A stretch of DNA of 64,000 nt from Athripsodes cinereus (lineage: Eukaryota > Arthropoda > Insecta > Trichoptera > Leptoceridae), in contig OX388319.1 of assembly GCA_947579605.1 (NCBI GenBank), positions 25,309,447-25,373,446 on the forward strand, written 5' to 3'. Below are positions 1-12,300 of this stretch, piece after piece (positions within the stretch are counted from its first letter, which is position 1; each line of letters begins with the position of its first letter). The notes under the pieces were generated by a model. That model saw nothing but the letters and a program-made list of their open reading frames with translations, had not been told where the DNA came from and ran no database searches. The position numbers and the translations under genes were made by a program.

Positions 1-304
1 AAGTTTATAATGACGGATAATATTTCATAACGAGAATATCCTGTCCGTCTCCTGTCTCCTGTCTCCTAGCTTACAACTATTCTATAATAACACACAATAC
101 TGTACTATTATCTAACTAACTTGTTATGTTATTTTATACTTGCGTAGTAATGACATAATAATAGTTCCTACCACAGAATAACACACAGTCATGCTTTGAC
201 TGCCCTGTGACGAAATAAAAATGATCAAATTCACTCATTTAATGGCCAAGTACCTCAAAACTGGAGGAAAAACAATACTGAATAAATATTTATTAGGTTT
301 ATTC

Positions 305-455
305 GTCGAGTACGTCGGTAGCCTGGAGGTAGAGTCTCGACCTTATGGACAAGAGATGCGCGGTTCGATTCCAGGTGCCGGCAAACTCCCTGTAAAAGGT
401 CTATAAAGTTGTATTTAGGTTTGTGAAAAAAAACAGTTACATCTTTTTTTCAATA
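305..455 (+). mobile_element. SINE-B copy (tRNA-derived head)
   Basis: Starts with TCGGTAGCCTGGAGGTAGAG (A-box-like) and has the B-box-like GGTTCGATTCC at about 362-372. It continues with CAGGTGCCGGCAAACTC, a TTTAGGTTTGTGAA motif and a T-rich end. The same order recurs at 23731-23895 (+) and 44700-44877 (-). The promoter boxes mark a tRNA-derived SINE, not a functional tRNA, since no cloverleaf closes. Confidence 0.75.
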
Positions 456-530
456 TCTATCTATACGATCATGGCATTTCTCACAAGTGCGTGTAATAAA
501 TATCCCTATCTGTACTTAAAAAAAAAATAA

Positions 531-665
531 GACAGGATTCAGAATGGCTGGCATACCTCATCACGGTTGAATTTACAATTTTATGTATTATTTTGCATAT
601 TACAGTACACTCGAAAACTTACAGAAAAGAATAAGAGCCCTTTTATTTAACGGGAACACCATGAA
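531..665 (-). mobile_element. SINE-A copy, 5' part, degraded
   Basis: Read on the minus strand it carries the element's start (GGTGTTCCCGTT-like), the segment TAAGTTTTCGAGTGT, and then the CATCTTAAATTCAGCGATGAGG-like middle. The 3' part is missing. Confidence 0.65.
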
Positions 666-957
666 GTATTTATATTAAATAATATATGTAGGCTAATTTA
701 TATTGTTTACCAATTAGCCAGCAAATGAGCCTTTTTGATAGCTATTAGATAAGATTTGTGCCGAAAGGAACGCACCTATAAGCCTGTGATGATTTTTATA
801 ACCTGCGATAGTGTGTAATGTAAATCTCCCTCCATTATCAGGGTAGATAGTTTTTATTTTTAAGATATATTTCATAAAAATTGATAAAGATCACAACAAT
901 ATTAAAGTATACTTACATCAATGTCCGATACATTTTTGGGGTTATGTTACATACTCA

Positions 958-1165
958 TCATCATCATCATCATCAGTGGCGCTACAACCCAGTGTGGTTC
1001 TTGGCCTCCTCAAGAAGTCGCCTCCACTCTCTCCTATCCATCACCTCTCGTCGCAAATTGGTCTCGCCCAAAGCTCGCAGGTCCTTTTCCACCCCGTCCA
1101 TCCATCTCAACCGACGCTTCTTCTGCCACTGGACTTTGTGGAGTATTATATTCTTTTGATCGTTG
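958..1165 (-). mobile_element. LINE C-terminal remnant, (CAT)n-tailed
   Basis: Minus-strand translation gives RWMDGVEKDLRALG, then VMDRREWRRLLEEAK, then THTGL-like ending at a stop. This is the conserved C-terminal signature of RTE-like non-LTR retrotransposons. A CATCATCATCATCAT run at 957-975 lies at its 3' end and fits a simple-repeat tail. The same run produces a spurious poly-histidine reading on the plus strand. Confidence 0.7.
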
Positions 1166-1711
1166 TTACATAATACAACCATAATACTCATGTAAATGTT
1201 GAAAAAGACTATCCTCAGCTACAGCGGGATTGACATACACGTATTTTTGACTATAGTCACTTCGCACATTGTAGAATTTATAAAATCAAAACAAGATTAA
1301 TATCGTATTTAGATCATATCATGAGTAACCCAGTGGATATAAACAAATAAACAAAGATAAGTATATAATATTACGCAAGTATATTATTTTACAATATGTA
1401 TATAGACAGGTATTAGGTATTGTATTGTTTTTAAGAGTCATATTATTCTGCAAACAGTGTCTCGTATCATAATACATAATTATAATATGTAAGTACAATA
1501 CATTATTTATTACATGTGTCTATCATGTTGATTAATATTATCCTCATATTAGCACGTCCACTTTGTACAAATAATACCTACAGTAAAATCATTGTACAAA
1601 ACACCTTACGTCTTGTTCTATATAATAACACATCATTGGTATACCTACCTACTTAGGTGTATACATATTATGTAAGTACCTCAAGCAATTATTATAATCA
1701 TGTATGTTTCA

Positions 1712-2075
1712 TGAGCGCAAAATAAGTGTCTTAGAAGGATTTTGTATGTTTAGGTGATATGAACATATCACAATTAATGATACTGTGCCCCAGCGCTCAC
1801 AGCAAAGATCTGTAGTCTCTGTTATACAGGAGATACGATGACCTTGGCTGGGCCAGTTTTGAGAATGTCCAGTGATAGTTGGCCAAAAAGAGCACTGGTT
1901 GTTGCCTACGTGGGTTCCGACAGCCCTTCCGAGGGTTCCCTCTTTCATAATACATCGTTGCTATGACAGCGACATCATAGCGCTAGTTATGTCGTGGGAA
2001 GAGGTGACTCAGTTGACACAGAGACGCTCTGAATGGAGGAGGCTGGTTTCCGCCCTGTGCTCCCGAGATGTTTCA
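1712..2075 (+). mobile_element. LINE-F fragment (C-terminal)
   Basis: Contains a region reading EEVTQLTQRRSEWRRLVSAL followed by C, a typical end of an RTE-like LINE reverse-transcriptase ORF. The segment is repeated at 18540-18870, 33950-34075 and 36020-36392, all on the plus strand and each differently decayed. Shared landmarks are AGTGTCTTAGAAGGA, CTGTGCCCCAGCG and GATAGTTGGCCA. Confidence 0.7.
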
Positions 2076-2580
2076 TAAATATTTTCTTTATGTTTTAAAT
2101 GCCAATTTACGTTTACTAAAAAAAATGAGAACACTAATGACCACAAATATGGACACTTTTTGATAAAATTTTCTGATAAAATAATTTCGAAATAACATTT
2201 TTTTGTGTGTTTCGTATATATTTTGGGTATTATTTTTTTATAATTTATTTATTTATTCTGGATCAAACAGTTTTAACAATAAATATAACAATGAGCAAAC
2301 TAATTAAGATCCCTATCTTAACAACTAGTAAATAGAAAATTAAGGTAAGTACTTTATTAAATAAAAAGATGAAGAAAAAAAATATGTTAAAACATACATA
2401 GTTTCGTCATAAAAGTTTCAGAAGCAAATTGAAAACTGCACTCCTCACCGGCGCCCTTGAGACGGTATAGGGACTGTTAAACGGCGTCAAAACAAAATAA
2501 TCCAGAATCATCATAAAAAAATATAAAAACATATCTACAGAATATCGGTTGCCAAATAAGAGACTCTTATGACTTGTATT

Positions 2581-2754
2581 TAGGGTTGCCAGATATGTTG
2601 AAAAAAACAACCGGACATTTTTATTTTATTTTATTTATTAACAGAAATATAAGAAAATCTCTATAAACTGTCCGGTTTATAGAGATTTTCTTGACTGGAC
2701 AAGCATAACGAAAACCGGACTGTTCGGTCGAAAACCGTACATCTGGCAACCCTA
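2581..2754. mobile_element. hAT-type MITE, 174 bp, TSD CTTGTATT
   Basis: Terminal inverted repeats TAGGGTTGCCAGAT / ATCTGGCAACCCTA bound the element. A perfect 8-bp duplication CTTGTATT sits at 2573-2580 and 2755-2762, the hAT length. The interior has an inverted GTCCGGTTT / AAAATCTCTATAAAC segment. Non-autonomous; no coding. Confidence 0.9.
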
Positions 2755-3604
2755 CTTGTATTATGAGATAACTGAAGTCCAGTATCCGATCAATATGTCT
2801 TGCCCCTCTTGCACACTGATACCCTCTCTGTATATCTCAAGATTTTAAAATCCGCCAAAAGATATTTTATTATCTTATAAATTAATGCCTTAATATTACG
2901 TGACATCTTAAATATTAAAATATTGTACTTGGCACAAATCGTCCCACAAGGGACGGGTTGCCGTAATCTTATAAATAATAATAATAATACCTACAGAATA
3001 CACAAAAAAAAACTTATTTCGTAGAACAATGCTAATGCACATGATTTGAAACAGTTTGTGCACATATTTTCATATTTTTATGGTTTTTTTCGTACTTGGG
3101 ATCTTTCAATTATTTTAACAAGTTCATTGAAACTCTGAAAATATAATATTTTCATCATTGATATTCACTGGGAATCCCCTAAACTGACACTTGGTCAAAC
3201 TGTCATTGTAGATCCCGTGGCAGAACCACTATTACAATAAAATTGAAAAAAAAAACAATTCATATCGACAGTCATAAACTGAATAATTATTATTTTGAGA
3301 TTTGTCATAAAAATATCAGTTGAATATAACTGGAGGACTATTGCCTCCACAGACCCCCAATTTTTAAAGTTATATAGATCCAAACCTAACCTACACAAGT
3401 AAATACTAACTACATACCATAGACATACCTACATACATACGATTATTGTAAGATTTTGAATGTCAACTTTACACAATAGCTTTTTTTCTTTTATACTTTA
3501 CTATACTTTTATTATGACGATATGATTTAATGTCTGTGTTATTTGATTTAATAACCTTTCACTTTAACCTTTCTATATAAATTGTCTATGCTCTATACCT
3601 TTTT

Positions 3605-3655
3605 ATCGCGCTTCAACGATAAACTCGCCCATTGCACAAAATTATGTGTTCAGTA
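3605..3655 (+). mobile_element. LINE-E 3'-end fragment
   Basis: Carries the family landmark GATAAACTCGCCCATTGCAC. The same landmark is found at 42405 (+) and as variants at 37075, 48800 and 61365 (+) and 28515, 41190, 47225 and 52225 (-). Confidence 0.5.
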
Positions 3656-4193
3656 GTAATGTTGTCATGTCCTTTTATTCTTTGTATACCTACTAATTTT
3701 GTGCGAGAAAGATTATTATTAATATACCCAAATTGCCAGTAAAAAATATCTTTGTGAATTTCAATACCCTCATGAATTAACGAAACAAGTTTAGAGAAAG
3801 AATGCAACATTATATTCATACAGAGGTCTCTTTAAAAGTAAGTAATTGAAATATCTTCAGTCAACCCAACTAAAATAATATAGTCTACAGAAATGCACAA
3901 GAAAAATTGGTAATTCAACCAAATACATTGGTGTTGCAAGTCTTGAAAGACATTTAATTTTTTTTTATTGTTATATGTGCCCTTTTATGGCTTTGTGAGA
4001 TATATAGGATCACCAATATTTAAGTATAAGTAGAAAAGAGACTATTAATATTTTAATGTTATGAAGTGAAGCAGCATAATATTATTATTAATTTTGAAAC
4101 ATATTTTCTGAGAGAATTAGTACTGCGTTACTTGTCTATATTATATAAGTCAGTGAACTGAAAGAAGGAAATTAGAATGTGTATTCATTCATG

Positions 4194-4441
4194 GAGAACC
4201 CGGTAAAGAATTGGTCTCCCACTCTTCTCCATAAGTTTTCGAGTGTCCTGTAAAAGGCAGGTGTTCGAAAAAATAAGACATTTTACATCTTAAATTCAGC
4301 GATGAGGTTTGCCACCCATCCTGAATGTCTTCATTTTATATTGGCACGGAGAAGACAGCTTGCATATTTTATATGCAGCTGGTCTGCTGGCTACCCCACT
4401 TGTGGGATATGCCGTGATGGTATAGATAGATAGATAGATAG
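4194..4441 (+). mobile_element. SINE-A copy, nearly full length, with TSD
   Basis: Begins GAGAACCCGGTAAAG and ends TGATGGTATA(GATA)n. An 11-bp duplication ATTCATTCATG flanks it at 4183-4193 and 4442-4452. The B-box-like GGTGTTCGAA is at 4260. It ends 65 bp before the first septin exon seen, close to the likely branch-point zone. Confidence 0.9.
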
Positions 4442-4506
4442 ATTCATTCATGTATTTGTTAGTATATAATTTGGTACTAACATGTTTTTATTGCATATTG
4501 TTTTAG

Positions 4507-7500
4507 ATAAGGATAGAGAGCGAGACTACATCGGGTTCGCCACCCTCCCCGAGCAGATGCACCGCAAATCAGTAAAGCGAGGATTCGACTTCACACTGAT
4601 GGTGGTCGGGGAATCTGGTCTGGGCAAATCAACACTCATCAATAGCCTCTTTCTGGGGGATCTTTACAAGAATAGGAAGATCCCAGAAGTATGTGGTAAG
4701 GAAGACAGTATGTAACTTTCTCACAATTATTACTAAATAGAATTTCTTAGAGGTTTATTTAGTAGTATACATTATTTTTTAATTAAATATTTGTTTCAAT
4801 AATTTAAGAAGGGTTTAATATGTGGATATCACGAGAATGAGAGGAATGTTATGTATAGAAACGTCGATTAAACAAATCAAGACATGGCAATCCCGAAAAC
4901 CAACAACCAGATAGTGAAGATCGCCATGAAAGCCTTCTAACCACATTCAAAGCACATTGTTATGTATAGAATTTGTGTAAATAAACTGTGATGTTTTGGG
5001 CATGTGGAGTGAATGGATGATGAAGGGGGTGTATGTAAGTGAAATAAGGGGTCTGAGAAAGCATGGATGCTCAAGAACTATGTGACTGGACCAAGTGGAT
5101 CTAATTTTCAAAGACAGCATGTGGAGTTAGAGAAATCAGTGTGCATGTACAAGAAACTGGATGAATGGGAGGAAGCGATAGAAATATGTAAAGGTAGATG
5201 GTATATATAGATAGAATTATGTAACAGTTGCGAGATATTTTTTATATTATAAAAGTATTTGTCAAGAATATTTTGATTTTGTTGTTTTTTCTGCTTATAG
5301 CACAATAGTTTAGCCAAACTTCTTATTTATATAATTTCTATCCTGTATTTGTATTTATTTTACGATTTCGATATTGCTTAAATTATGATTATATTAATAT
5401 TTAAATTTCTATTGAATAAGAATAAGAATGTTATTTTGAAGTACAAGTTTATGGAGATATGATTACTATTCATGCATAATTAATCTGTTTTTGTTAATAA
5501 ATTATCAGAATAGCAAAAAATATACAATAATATACAAATATTATTCACTTTAGTACACAAAAGCAGAGTGTATTGGGGCAATTTATTTATTCATAGTTAT
5601 TCAAAAAAACAAAATATTTCAGAATAACAGCAAGGCAGCCTTTTTGACATATGCTTATTTTTTACTATTTTGATTGAAGGTCCTATTACTTTTGTTACAA
5701 AAATGTTATTTTCTATACTGCTAAGATCTATCTACTACTTTGTTAAAAAAAACTTCTGTAAACTCCCTTTCTTTTTAGACCCTAAAAAAATAATGACCTT
5801 TTCATTACCAAGTTAAGGAGTTAAATTTTTAATAATGTTCTACAACTCTGTTAAAATGCTACTCAATGAAGTATTGTGAATCAAGCTACTGTATGCATGG
5901 GAATACCTTAATTGATATTAAGCTAATGTCCAAGTGCTCTATATTTGTCATTGCAGTAATATAATATGCAATATATTATAAGAGGTGACATCAGTCAGTG
6001 CCTAGATGCATACTGTAATGCTTGGCTGGTGAAAAAGATAAACCATATTGAATAAATTAATAAATAAATATTCATCTAGGTTTTATTATATGTCTGCCTG
6101 TTGTTACATCCTAAAGGACATTCCAACAATCATACTCACTATGATATTTACCTACTAATAGTTGGACATTATGTGTTTTGTTCATCAATTTATCATCACT
6201 GTATTCTAAACCTACTTGTATTGTGTTGAGAATAGTTCTGTGATATTTGTCTGAATAAAACACAATGTTTATATATGTGCCCTTTAGGCATATTATGTTC
6301 TTAATGTGCAGTAGCTAGTCTCGTTGACATTAACTAGCACTTGTGAGGATGTATCTCAATGAATTTAGTTTATTAAATCCCGTACAACTTACCACAACCA
6401 TTTAACACTAAAATGTAAGAAATAGAGTGACAACTGCAAGCACTTTCATCTAGATGTAATTATAAAAAGTTGAAAATTTAACACTCTAAATACGATGACA
6501 TCTGCAGATTAAAATTTATGTGTCTTCACTTTTGTTACAAATCATCCTATCAAAGATAAATAGCCAAAAACATAATATTAATTTTAATTTACATATTTTT
6601 TGATAAAATATTCTTTTATGTTTTCTAAATTTTGTTCTCACATTCCAAATCAAGTTGAAAATTTGTTTGTTATATTTTTATTGATTAGATTTCACTATGT
6701 GTAGATGACATTTCAGACCGAATTGAGAAGACAACCACAATAGAAAAGAAGACAATGGATATTGAAGAGAGAGGAGTGAAGCTGAGACTCACAGTGGTGG
6801 ACACTCCCGGTTTTGGAGATGCTATCAACTGTGAGGACTCGTGGAGAGTGTGCACGGCATATATTGACGAGCAGTTCAGACAATACTTCACAGATGAGAG
6901 TGGTCTCAATAGACGAAACATTCAGGACAACAGGGTGCACTGCTGCCTATACTTTATACCTCCATATGGACATAGGTAAACTAATGCTCTTATTTTATTA
7001 TCCTCCTACATTCATGAGATGATATATCTCTTTAAATACACATGCACTTATGGTTGTTTTTCGCAAAACAGAGATCATTGGGAAAATATGATAATCAAAT
7101 AAATGATCAAATCCACGCCCTCATTGTATCAGCAATGACTGACTCTTGTTTTTATTTCTTACATAGTTAGTGTTTCATTTCAGCTTACGCCAAATGGATT
7201 TAGAGCTTATGAAAAGGCTTCACAGAAAAGTGAACATAGTCCTCGTAATAGCCAAAGCAGACACACTCACGGCAGGCGAGGTTAGGAAGTTAAAGCAGAA
7301 AATACTCAAAGATATAGAAGAAAACCAAATACAGGTAATGGCTTTATTCATACGAAAAAAAATTGAACTTAATTTGATAAACAAATAGAACTTGGATTAG
7401 TGGAGCAATTTAATTTTAAAGTTATTATATAAAATAATTTAAATATCTTAGTTCACTTAAATCTAAACAATGTCACTAAAGTAGCATTCCTATTGCGTCA

Positions 7501-9341
7501 CTTTGGATGATCATCCAGAGTGTCAGGGTCAAACTTCATCGAAAGTGAACACATCCATTCGCACTTGTTCATCCTATGCTTTCACCGCCATGTCAACACT
7601 CTCAGTCATGTTGTATGTATTTTGACAAATTTTCGTACAAATATAATTAAATAAATTAAAAAATGAAAAATACCCCTTAAAATAAATTAATATAGTTCTC
7701 GACTGCATAATAATTTTGTACATGATTCTGACATTCTATACAAATTCATAGAGAATAAAACAAAAAATAAGATAAAACTTGTTTATGGTCATTTCAGTGA
7801 AAGGTCCTTTCATCAAAATTATGACGGGCTGTAATCGCTTTCATCCATCATCGCTAGTAATCACTATTGATGAAACGCCCGTTCACACCTTTTCATCTTG
7901 GAGGATCATCTGGAGTGATCACTGAAAGTGAACAAATGTGAACGACCCTTTAGATGAAAATTGTTCTTTTCACTAGCACCTTTGAGATCCTCGAAAATCA
8001 TAAAACCAAAGAACAAATCAACCATTGTCATCAAAGATTATGTGGTTATGCTTAATGATAAAATTAATAAAAAATACACAAATAACAGAATGAATATGTT
8101 TCTTACTATTGTTTATGTTGTTGCTAAAATTGTTATTTGTTTTTCAGATTTATCAATTCCCAGAATGTGACAGTGATGAGGATGAAGAATTCAAGCAGCA
8201 GGACAGAGAACTGAAGGCGTGTGTGCCCTTTGCAGTGGTGGGCAGTAACACAATGCTGGAGGTGGCTGGCAAGAGAGTCAGAGGAAGGCAGTATCCCTGG
8301 GGGATTGTGGATGGTGAGATTATTATATTAATCACAAAATATTATATCCACACAGATTTAAATGTCATTGACATTTTAAAGAATGGAATACAGATGTTAA
8401 GATTATAGCTCTGAATAGAATGCATGATTCTCAAGTGAAACATTGTATCACATAACTATTTCGTCTTATTTTACAGTGGAGAATCCTCGCCACAGTGACT
8501 TTGTGAAGTTGCGCACCATGCTGATCTCCACACACATGCAGGACCTTAAGGATGTGACACAAGATGTGCACTATGAGAACTTCAGAGCTCAATGTATATC
8601 ACAGATATCACAACATGCACTCAGAGAAAGAGGGTGAGTCATGCCTGTCAAATATTTCTATTATTTACTCAATTTACTTTTAATTATTACTTACTTACTT
8701 TTTGTTTGTCCTCATCAACAAAAATAATATTATTTAGATAACTTTTAATGTGATTTGAAATTATTGTTTCAGGAAATTGAAGCGAGACTCCATGGGCAAC
8801 AATGGAGATGTGACCATTACAGAGACTGATAGACTTTTACTTCAGAAAGATGAAGAGGTTAGAACATTTAATTTAAAATAAATCTGAATACTAAATAAAC
8901 TCCAAACATTCTCACACTACAAAAGTTGTAAAATGCTTGTGTTTTAATGGTAGAGTAGGTTGTCAGCAGGAGGATTTGAATCCTAGATCTCTCGATTGAA
9001 GATCTCAGATTCTACCATTAGGCTACTGACTATCTCTTGTGGACATGTTTTCAACAATTTATCTTTTATTACTCATATTAAATACTTATCATGAATGTTG
9101 TATGTGACATTAATTTGTGTTTTACAGTAGATTTGAATTTCAATATGAATTTTTTCCTCTACACTACCCGAAAAAGTTGAAAAAATGTATTGTTTCAAAT
9201 TCACTGTGATTAATTGTTCTGTATGTTAAAGTTTGTATTTTATTTTAATTTCAGATACGACGAATGCAAGACATGCTTACACAAATGCAGGAGAAACTCA
9301 AAGCGTCCGACAAAAAACACGACAGTGTCATCGATGTATAA
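4507..9341 (+). CDS. Septin4: Septin (Septin-4 type, SEPT2 group), 5' partial, seven exons
   Basis: Septins are GTP-binding proteins that form hetero-oligomeric filaments at the cell cortex and cleavage furrow. Exons joined by GT/AG sites in phase are 4507-4695, 6717-6975, 7184-7334, 8148-8313, 8477-8633, 8773-8857 and 9255-9341, giving 364 residues before the stop. Visible motifs are a polybasic stretch (about 18-26, MHRKSVKRG), the G1 P-loop GESGLGKST (35-43), G3 DTPGFGD (92-98), G4 AKAD (173-176), the septin-unique region with [10 protein letters not shown], and a short C-terminal coiled coil (about 325-352, [12 protein letters not shown]). The fit to Drosophila Sep4 is from memory. The first codon is split, so an upstream exon supplies the start; it was not recognised in 1-4500. 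The acceptor at 6716 was chosen because it gives EVC-DRIEKT with no insertion; using 6704 would add four residues. The exon 6 donor is a weak GTTAGA. Introns hold a SINE-B and a MITE; a SINE-A ends 65 bp before the first exon seen. Confidence 0.9.
4950..5215 (+). mobile_element. LINE-G C-terminal remnant
   Basis: Collinear with 54440-54668 and 58780-59155. It shares the order GGTCTGAGAAAGCATGGATG, TTGAGTAAGAGAAATC-like, GTGCATGTA.AAGAAACTG, GAAGCGA.AGAA.TATGTAA. Reading frames are broken. It lies in the septin intron between exons at 4695 and 6717. Confidence 0.65.
7479..7950. mobile_element. TA-flanked MITE, 472 bp (copy 1)
   Basis: Imperfect terminal inverted repeats (AAGTAGCATTC.../...GTGAACGACCCTT) lie between TA dinucleotides at 7477-7478 and 7951-7952. 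It is homologous over its length to the inverted copy at 58310-58715. It sits in the septin intron 7335-8147. No coding capacity. Confidence 0.8.
8946..9036 (-). mobile_element. SINE-B head, tRNA-like
   Basis: Minus strand reads GTCAGTAGCCTAATGGTAGA (A box) and then GGATTCAAATCC (B box). Only the head is kept. It lies in the septin intron 8858-9254. Confidence 0.65.
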
Positions 9342-12300
9342 AATATTATTACAAAACAACACGTAATCACCTACCGCAGATATATTAACAAAACATAGAA
9401 GAGAATACATAGAAGTTGATGGCAAACATTATAAAATAGATCTTGTAGAAATTTCATAAGAACACTTCACAAGCAGAAATAAAATAAGAAATTGATTACA
9501 TAGAATCTACAATAAATTATTCTTATCGAGTAATAATACTTAATATTTCTTACGACACTCGCTGTTTACACATAATATTGCAGATAAAAACTGTTAGGCA
9601 AACAAAATTGTATGTATTAATATTCCACTTCAAATATTGTAAAAGTGTTTTTACAACAGCTTGTTTTACAACATATGTATTATGGACCATATTCCCTTGT
9701 TTTTATTATTTTATATCTGTATATTCTACGAGTTAGTTTATCAAACACAAATGGTGGCCTGAAATCAATGAGTTGTGGAGATTTTTATTTGAGAAAATAT
9801 TTTTTTTCATTTAGAGATTTTTTTTTATCTAATTTGTGTTTTTAGTGCCTAATCCTAACAAACTAAAAAAAGGTTTTATTTAAAATTAAAATTTTAAACA
9901 CCTTAACAATCCTATTTCTGCTCTATTCACAATTTGTTTTAAAATTTTATTAAAAATATTGTTTGGAAATTCTTATATTAAGTCTTTATATTGTATATTG
10001 TAAACACATTTAGTTTATTTGTTTATTTTTGTTAATTTTATTTATGAAAAATTTTAGCTTTAGAATGTAAGATCGAAATGGCCTACATATATTTATAAAT
10101 GCAGATTGTATTCCATCCATCATAGAATAATATGAAAGACATAACATACATGTTTCAATTTATATAAAAAAGGAAACAAATTATTGTATTCGATTTACAG
10201 TGAACAAATTATTTAGATATTTATTTATTTTATCTATAAAAAACGGAACAATTTTCTTTATACCTCTAACGCTACGTTTTTAACTATTCTATCATCTGTA
10301 CTACTTGCTATCAAATTATATGTTTTTAAACACTGCTCTAGTCTTAAATAAAAAGTCACCCAGTGATAAATTTACCTAAAGCCTATATTTTATACTTTTC
10401 TACACATAATTAAATATATACTTTTTCAAACATTGACATCTACACTTCTAGTAAGTAAAAAATCCAGTTCCCGACATCCATTTGTGTCAAAAAATTCATA
10501 ACATAAATATATACTTTTTCCCGACTACATTATATTGTCATAATGCTGTCTTCATATTATGGACAGATATTAAGTACACAAGCCATTCAGATTTTTACAC
10601 TATTTTTACTGAAAATGTTTCTTATATTTATACTTATTTGTGTAAATCCTAGTCAAGTCCATATTGTGGAGTAAAAATAATAGTGTAAGATTATATGAAA
10701 ATCTAATTATAGTTTTACTGCGTTGATGAAAACAATCTCTAAAATGTAAATCAAGAAATTGAAATGAAGGTCTTAAAGATTTCACAGAAAAGTTATGTAA
10801 GGAAGGAGATAACATTCGGAAAATTCAATAAATTTGACATTTAGAAATTGTGCCATATAAACCTGTCATAATCTGATAATTTCTGTATTATCTTACAAAC
10901 AATATTGGTTAGTTATCAATATATCAGTTATCTTCACAAACATAAATAAAAATAACTACAAGACCCCATTTAAGAGTCATAAAACTCTTAAATGATGGGT
11001 TCTTTAAACTTACTTGAAATACTTCCACACTCTCTAAACTCTAGAGTACGTGAATCATTGGAAAGCTTATTTGATAACAACAGTCCTGCCACGTGAAGAT
11101 ATAAAAACATATAGTTTGAGATGGGTAAATAAATAAATTGGTGTTATTTTCTAAAGCTAACTATAAGGAGTGTTTACTAAAAATAATGGCAGTAGAATGT
11201 CCGAAAGTTAGAGAAAAAAGGAAATGAAAGTCATCTTTATAATAATAATAATCATCTAGACAATTTGTTTTAAATGAAATATTCCATTTTGTGGGGGAAA
11301 ACACCGCAAGGGCCCATTTAGAAAACATACACCTCCCAAACAAAACGGTAATATTAATAATATTATTTATTGGTAATGTTTATTACCAAAATGATAAACC
11401 ATGAGAATTTGTAGAACTTTTTACCAAGAGTAGGCTACATATGAGTGTGTTATTCATAACATCATATTTATACATACAGTTATATCATAGCGTATCTGGT
11501 AATTAGATTTTTCTTATATTTAGAAATGAATTAACTTACTGTGATTTTGAATTAACTCTACTAACTTTTATTCCGCTTTCTTATAAATCCTAAATATATA
11601 AATAAAATTAAATTTTCATTGCATAAAATTGTAGAATAGAATACAATACATACCTACTGTATTTAATAATAAACTAAAAATAGTCTCATTCAGATTATAA
11701 AAATATATAATACCATGTATGTATCTTATCTTCTCTTATGAATGGTATTAATTATTAATCAACTGTGTAGATGTTTATGATTTTAAATAATAATAATATG
11801 AGTTACATAATATAACATAACATATTATTATGGTTAGTACAAAACTTGCTGCGTGTTTTACAAAATACCACCAATGAAGACTCGAGTTGTGTGTTCTATA
11901 AGAACGCACAAATATTATTAATAATAATGACTCTTTTGTGTTCTCTGTGTAAAGTTGTTATAAATGTTTATAAAAATATATAAATAAGAATGATTTATTT
12001 AATGTATTAATAGATGGTGACGTATTATAATTCCATTTAAATAATAATCACATGAATCATTACAGATGCAAAGATGTTGAAATTACATTAAATTGTCTAA
12101 TTGAAAAATGTTATCTTGGTTACATCTTTTGGTATAAGCGGAATTTCATATAACACACAGTAAATTGATTTGTAAATAAATATACAATAACGTAAAAATC
12201 TAAATACCCGCATGAGTTTCATTTCTTTGAGCATATGGATCTTCCGTTTCTTTCTGAAGCTCAAATAAACAAAAGTTATTCTGGTAAATTTTGTTAGAAA

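Larger units (their letters stand above)
1..4506. other. Upstream region / probable septin 5' intron, repeat-bearing
   Basis: No coding exon was recognised. The stretch holds a SINE-B (305-455), a reversed SINE-A (531-665), a LINE C-terminal remnant (958-1165), a LINE-F fragment (1712-2075), an hAT-type MITE (2581-2754), a short LINE-E 3' end (3605-3655) and a full SINE-A (4194-4441). Positions 46-70 hold a few tandem CTGTCTC-like units. The rest is unassigned AT-rich sequence. The missing septin start exon may lie here or beyond the left edge. Confidence 0.6.

Noticed and set aside
881..1184. Open frames with a histidine or isoleucine run
   Set aside because: The runs are translations of a (CAT)n microsatellite, the simple tail of a minus-strand LINE remnant.
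4427..4452. GATA repeat as a regulatory GATA-factor cluster
   Set aside because: It is the simple-repeat tail of a SINE-A with a TSD directly behind it.
4696..4715. Septin reading on past EVC into GKEDSM
   Set aside because: It runs through a GT donor; splicing to 6717 restores the family sequence without gap.
8946..9036. Possible tRNA gene
   Set aside because: A and B box motifs are present, but no cloverleaf or acceptor stem closes, and the head belongs to SINE-B.
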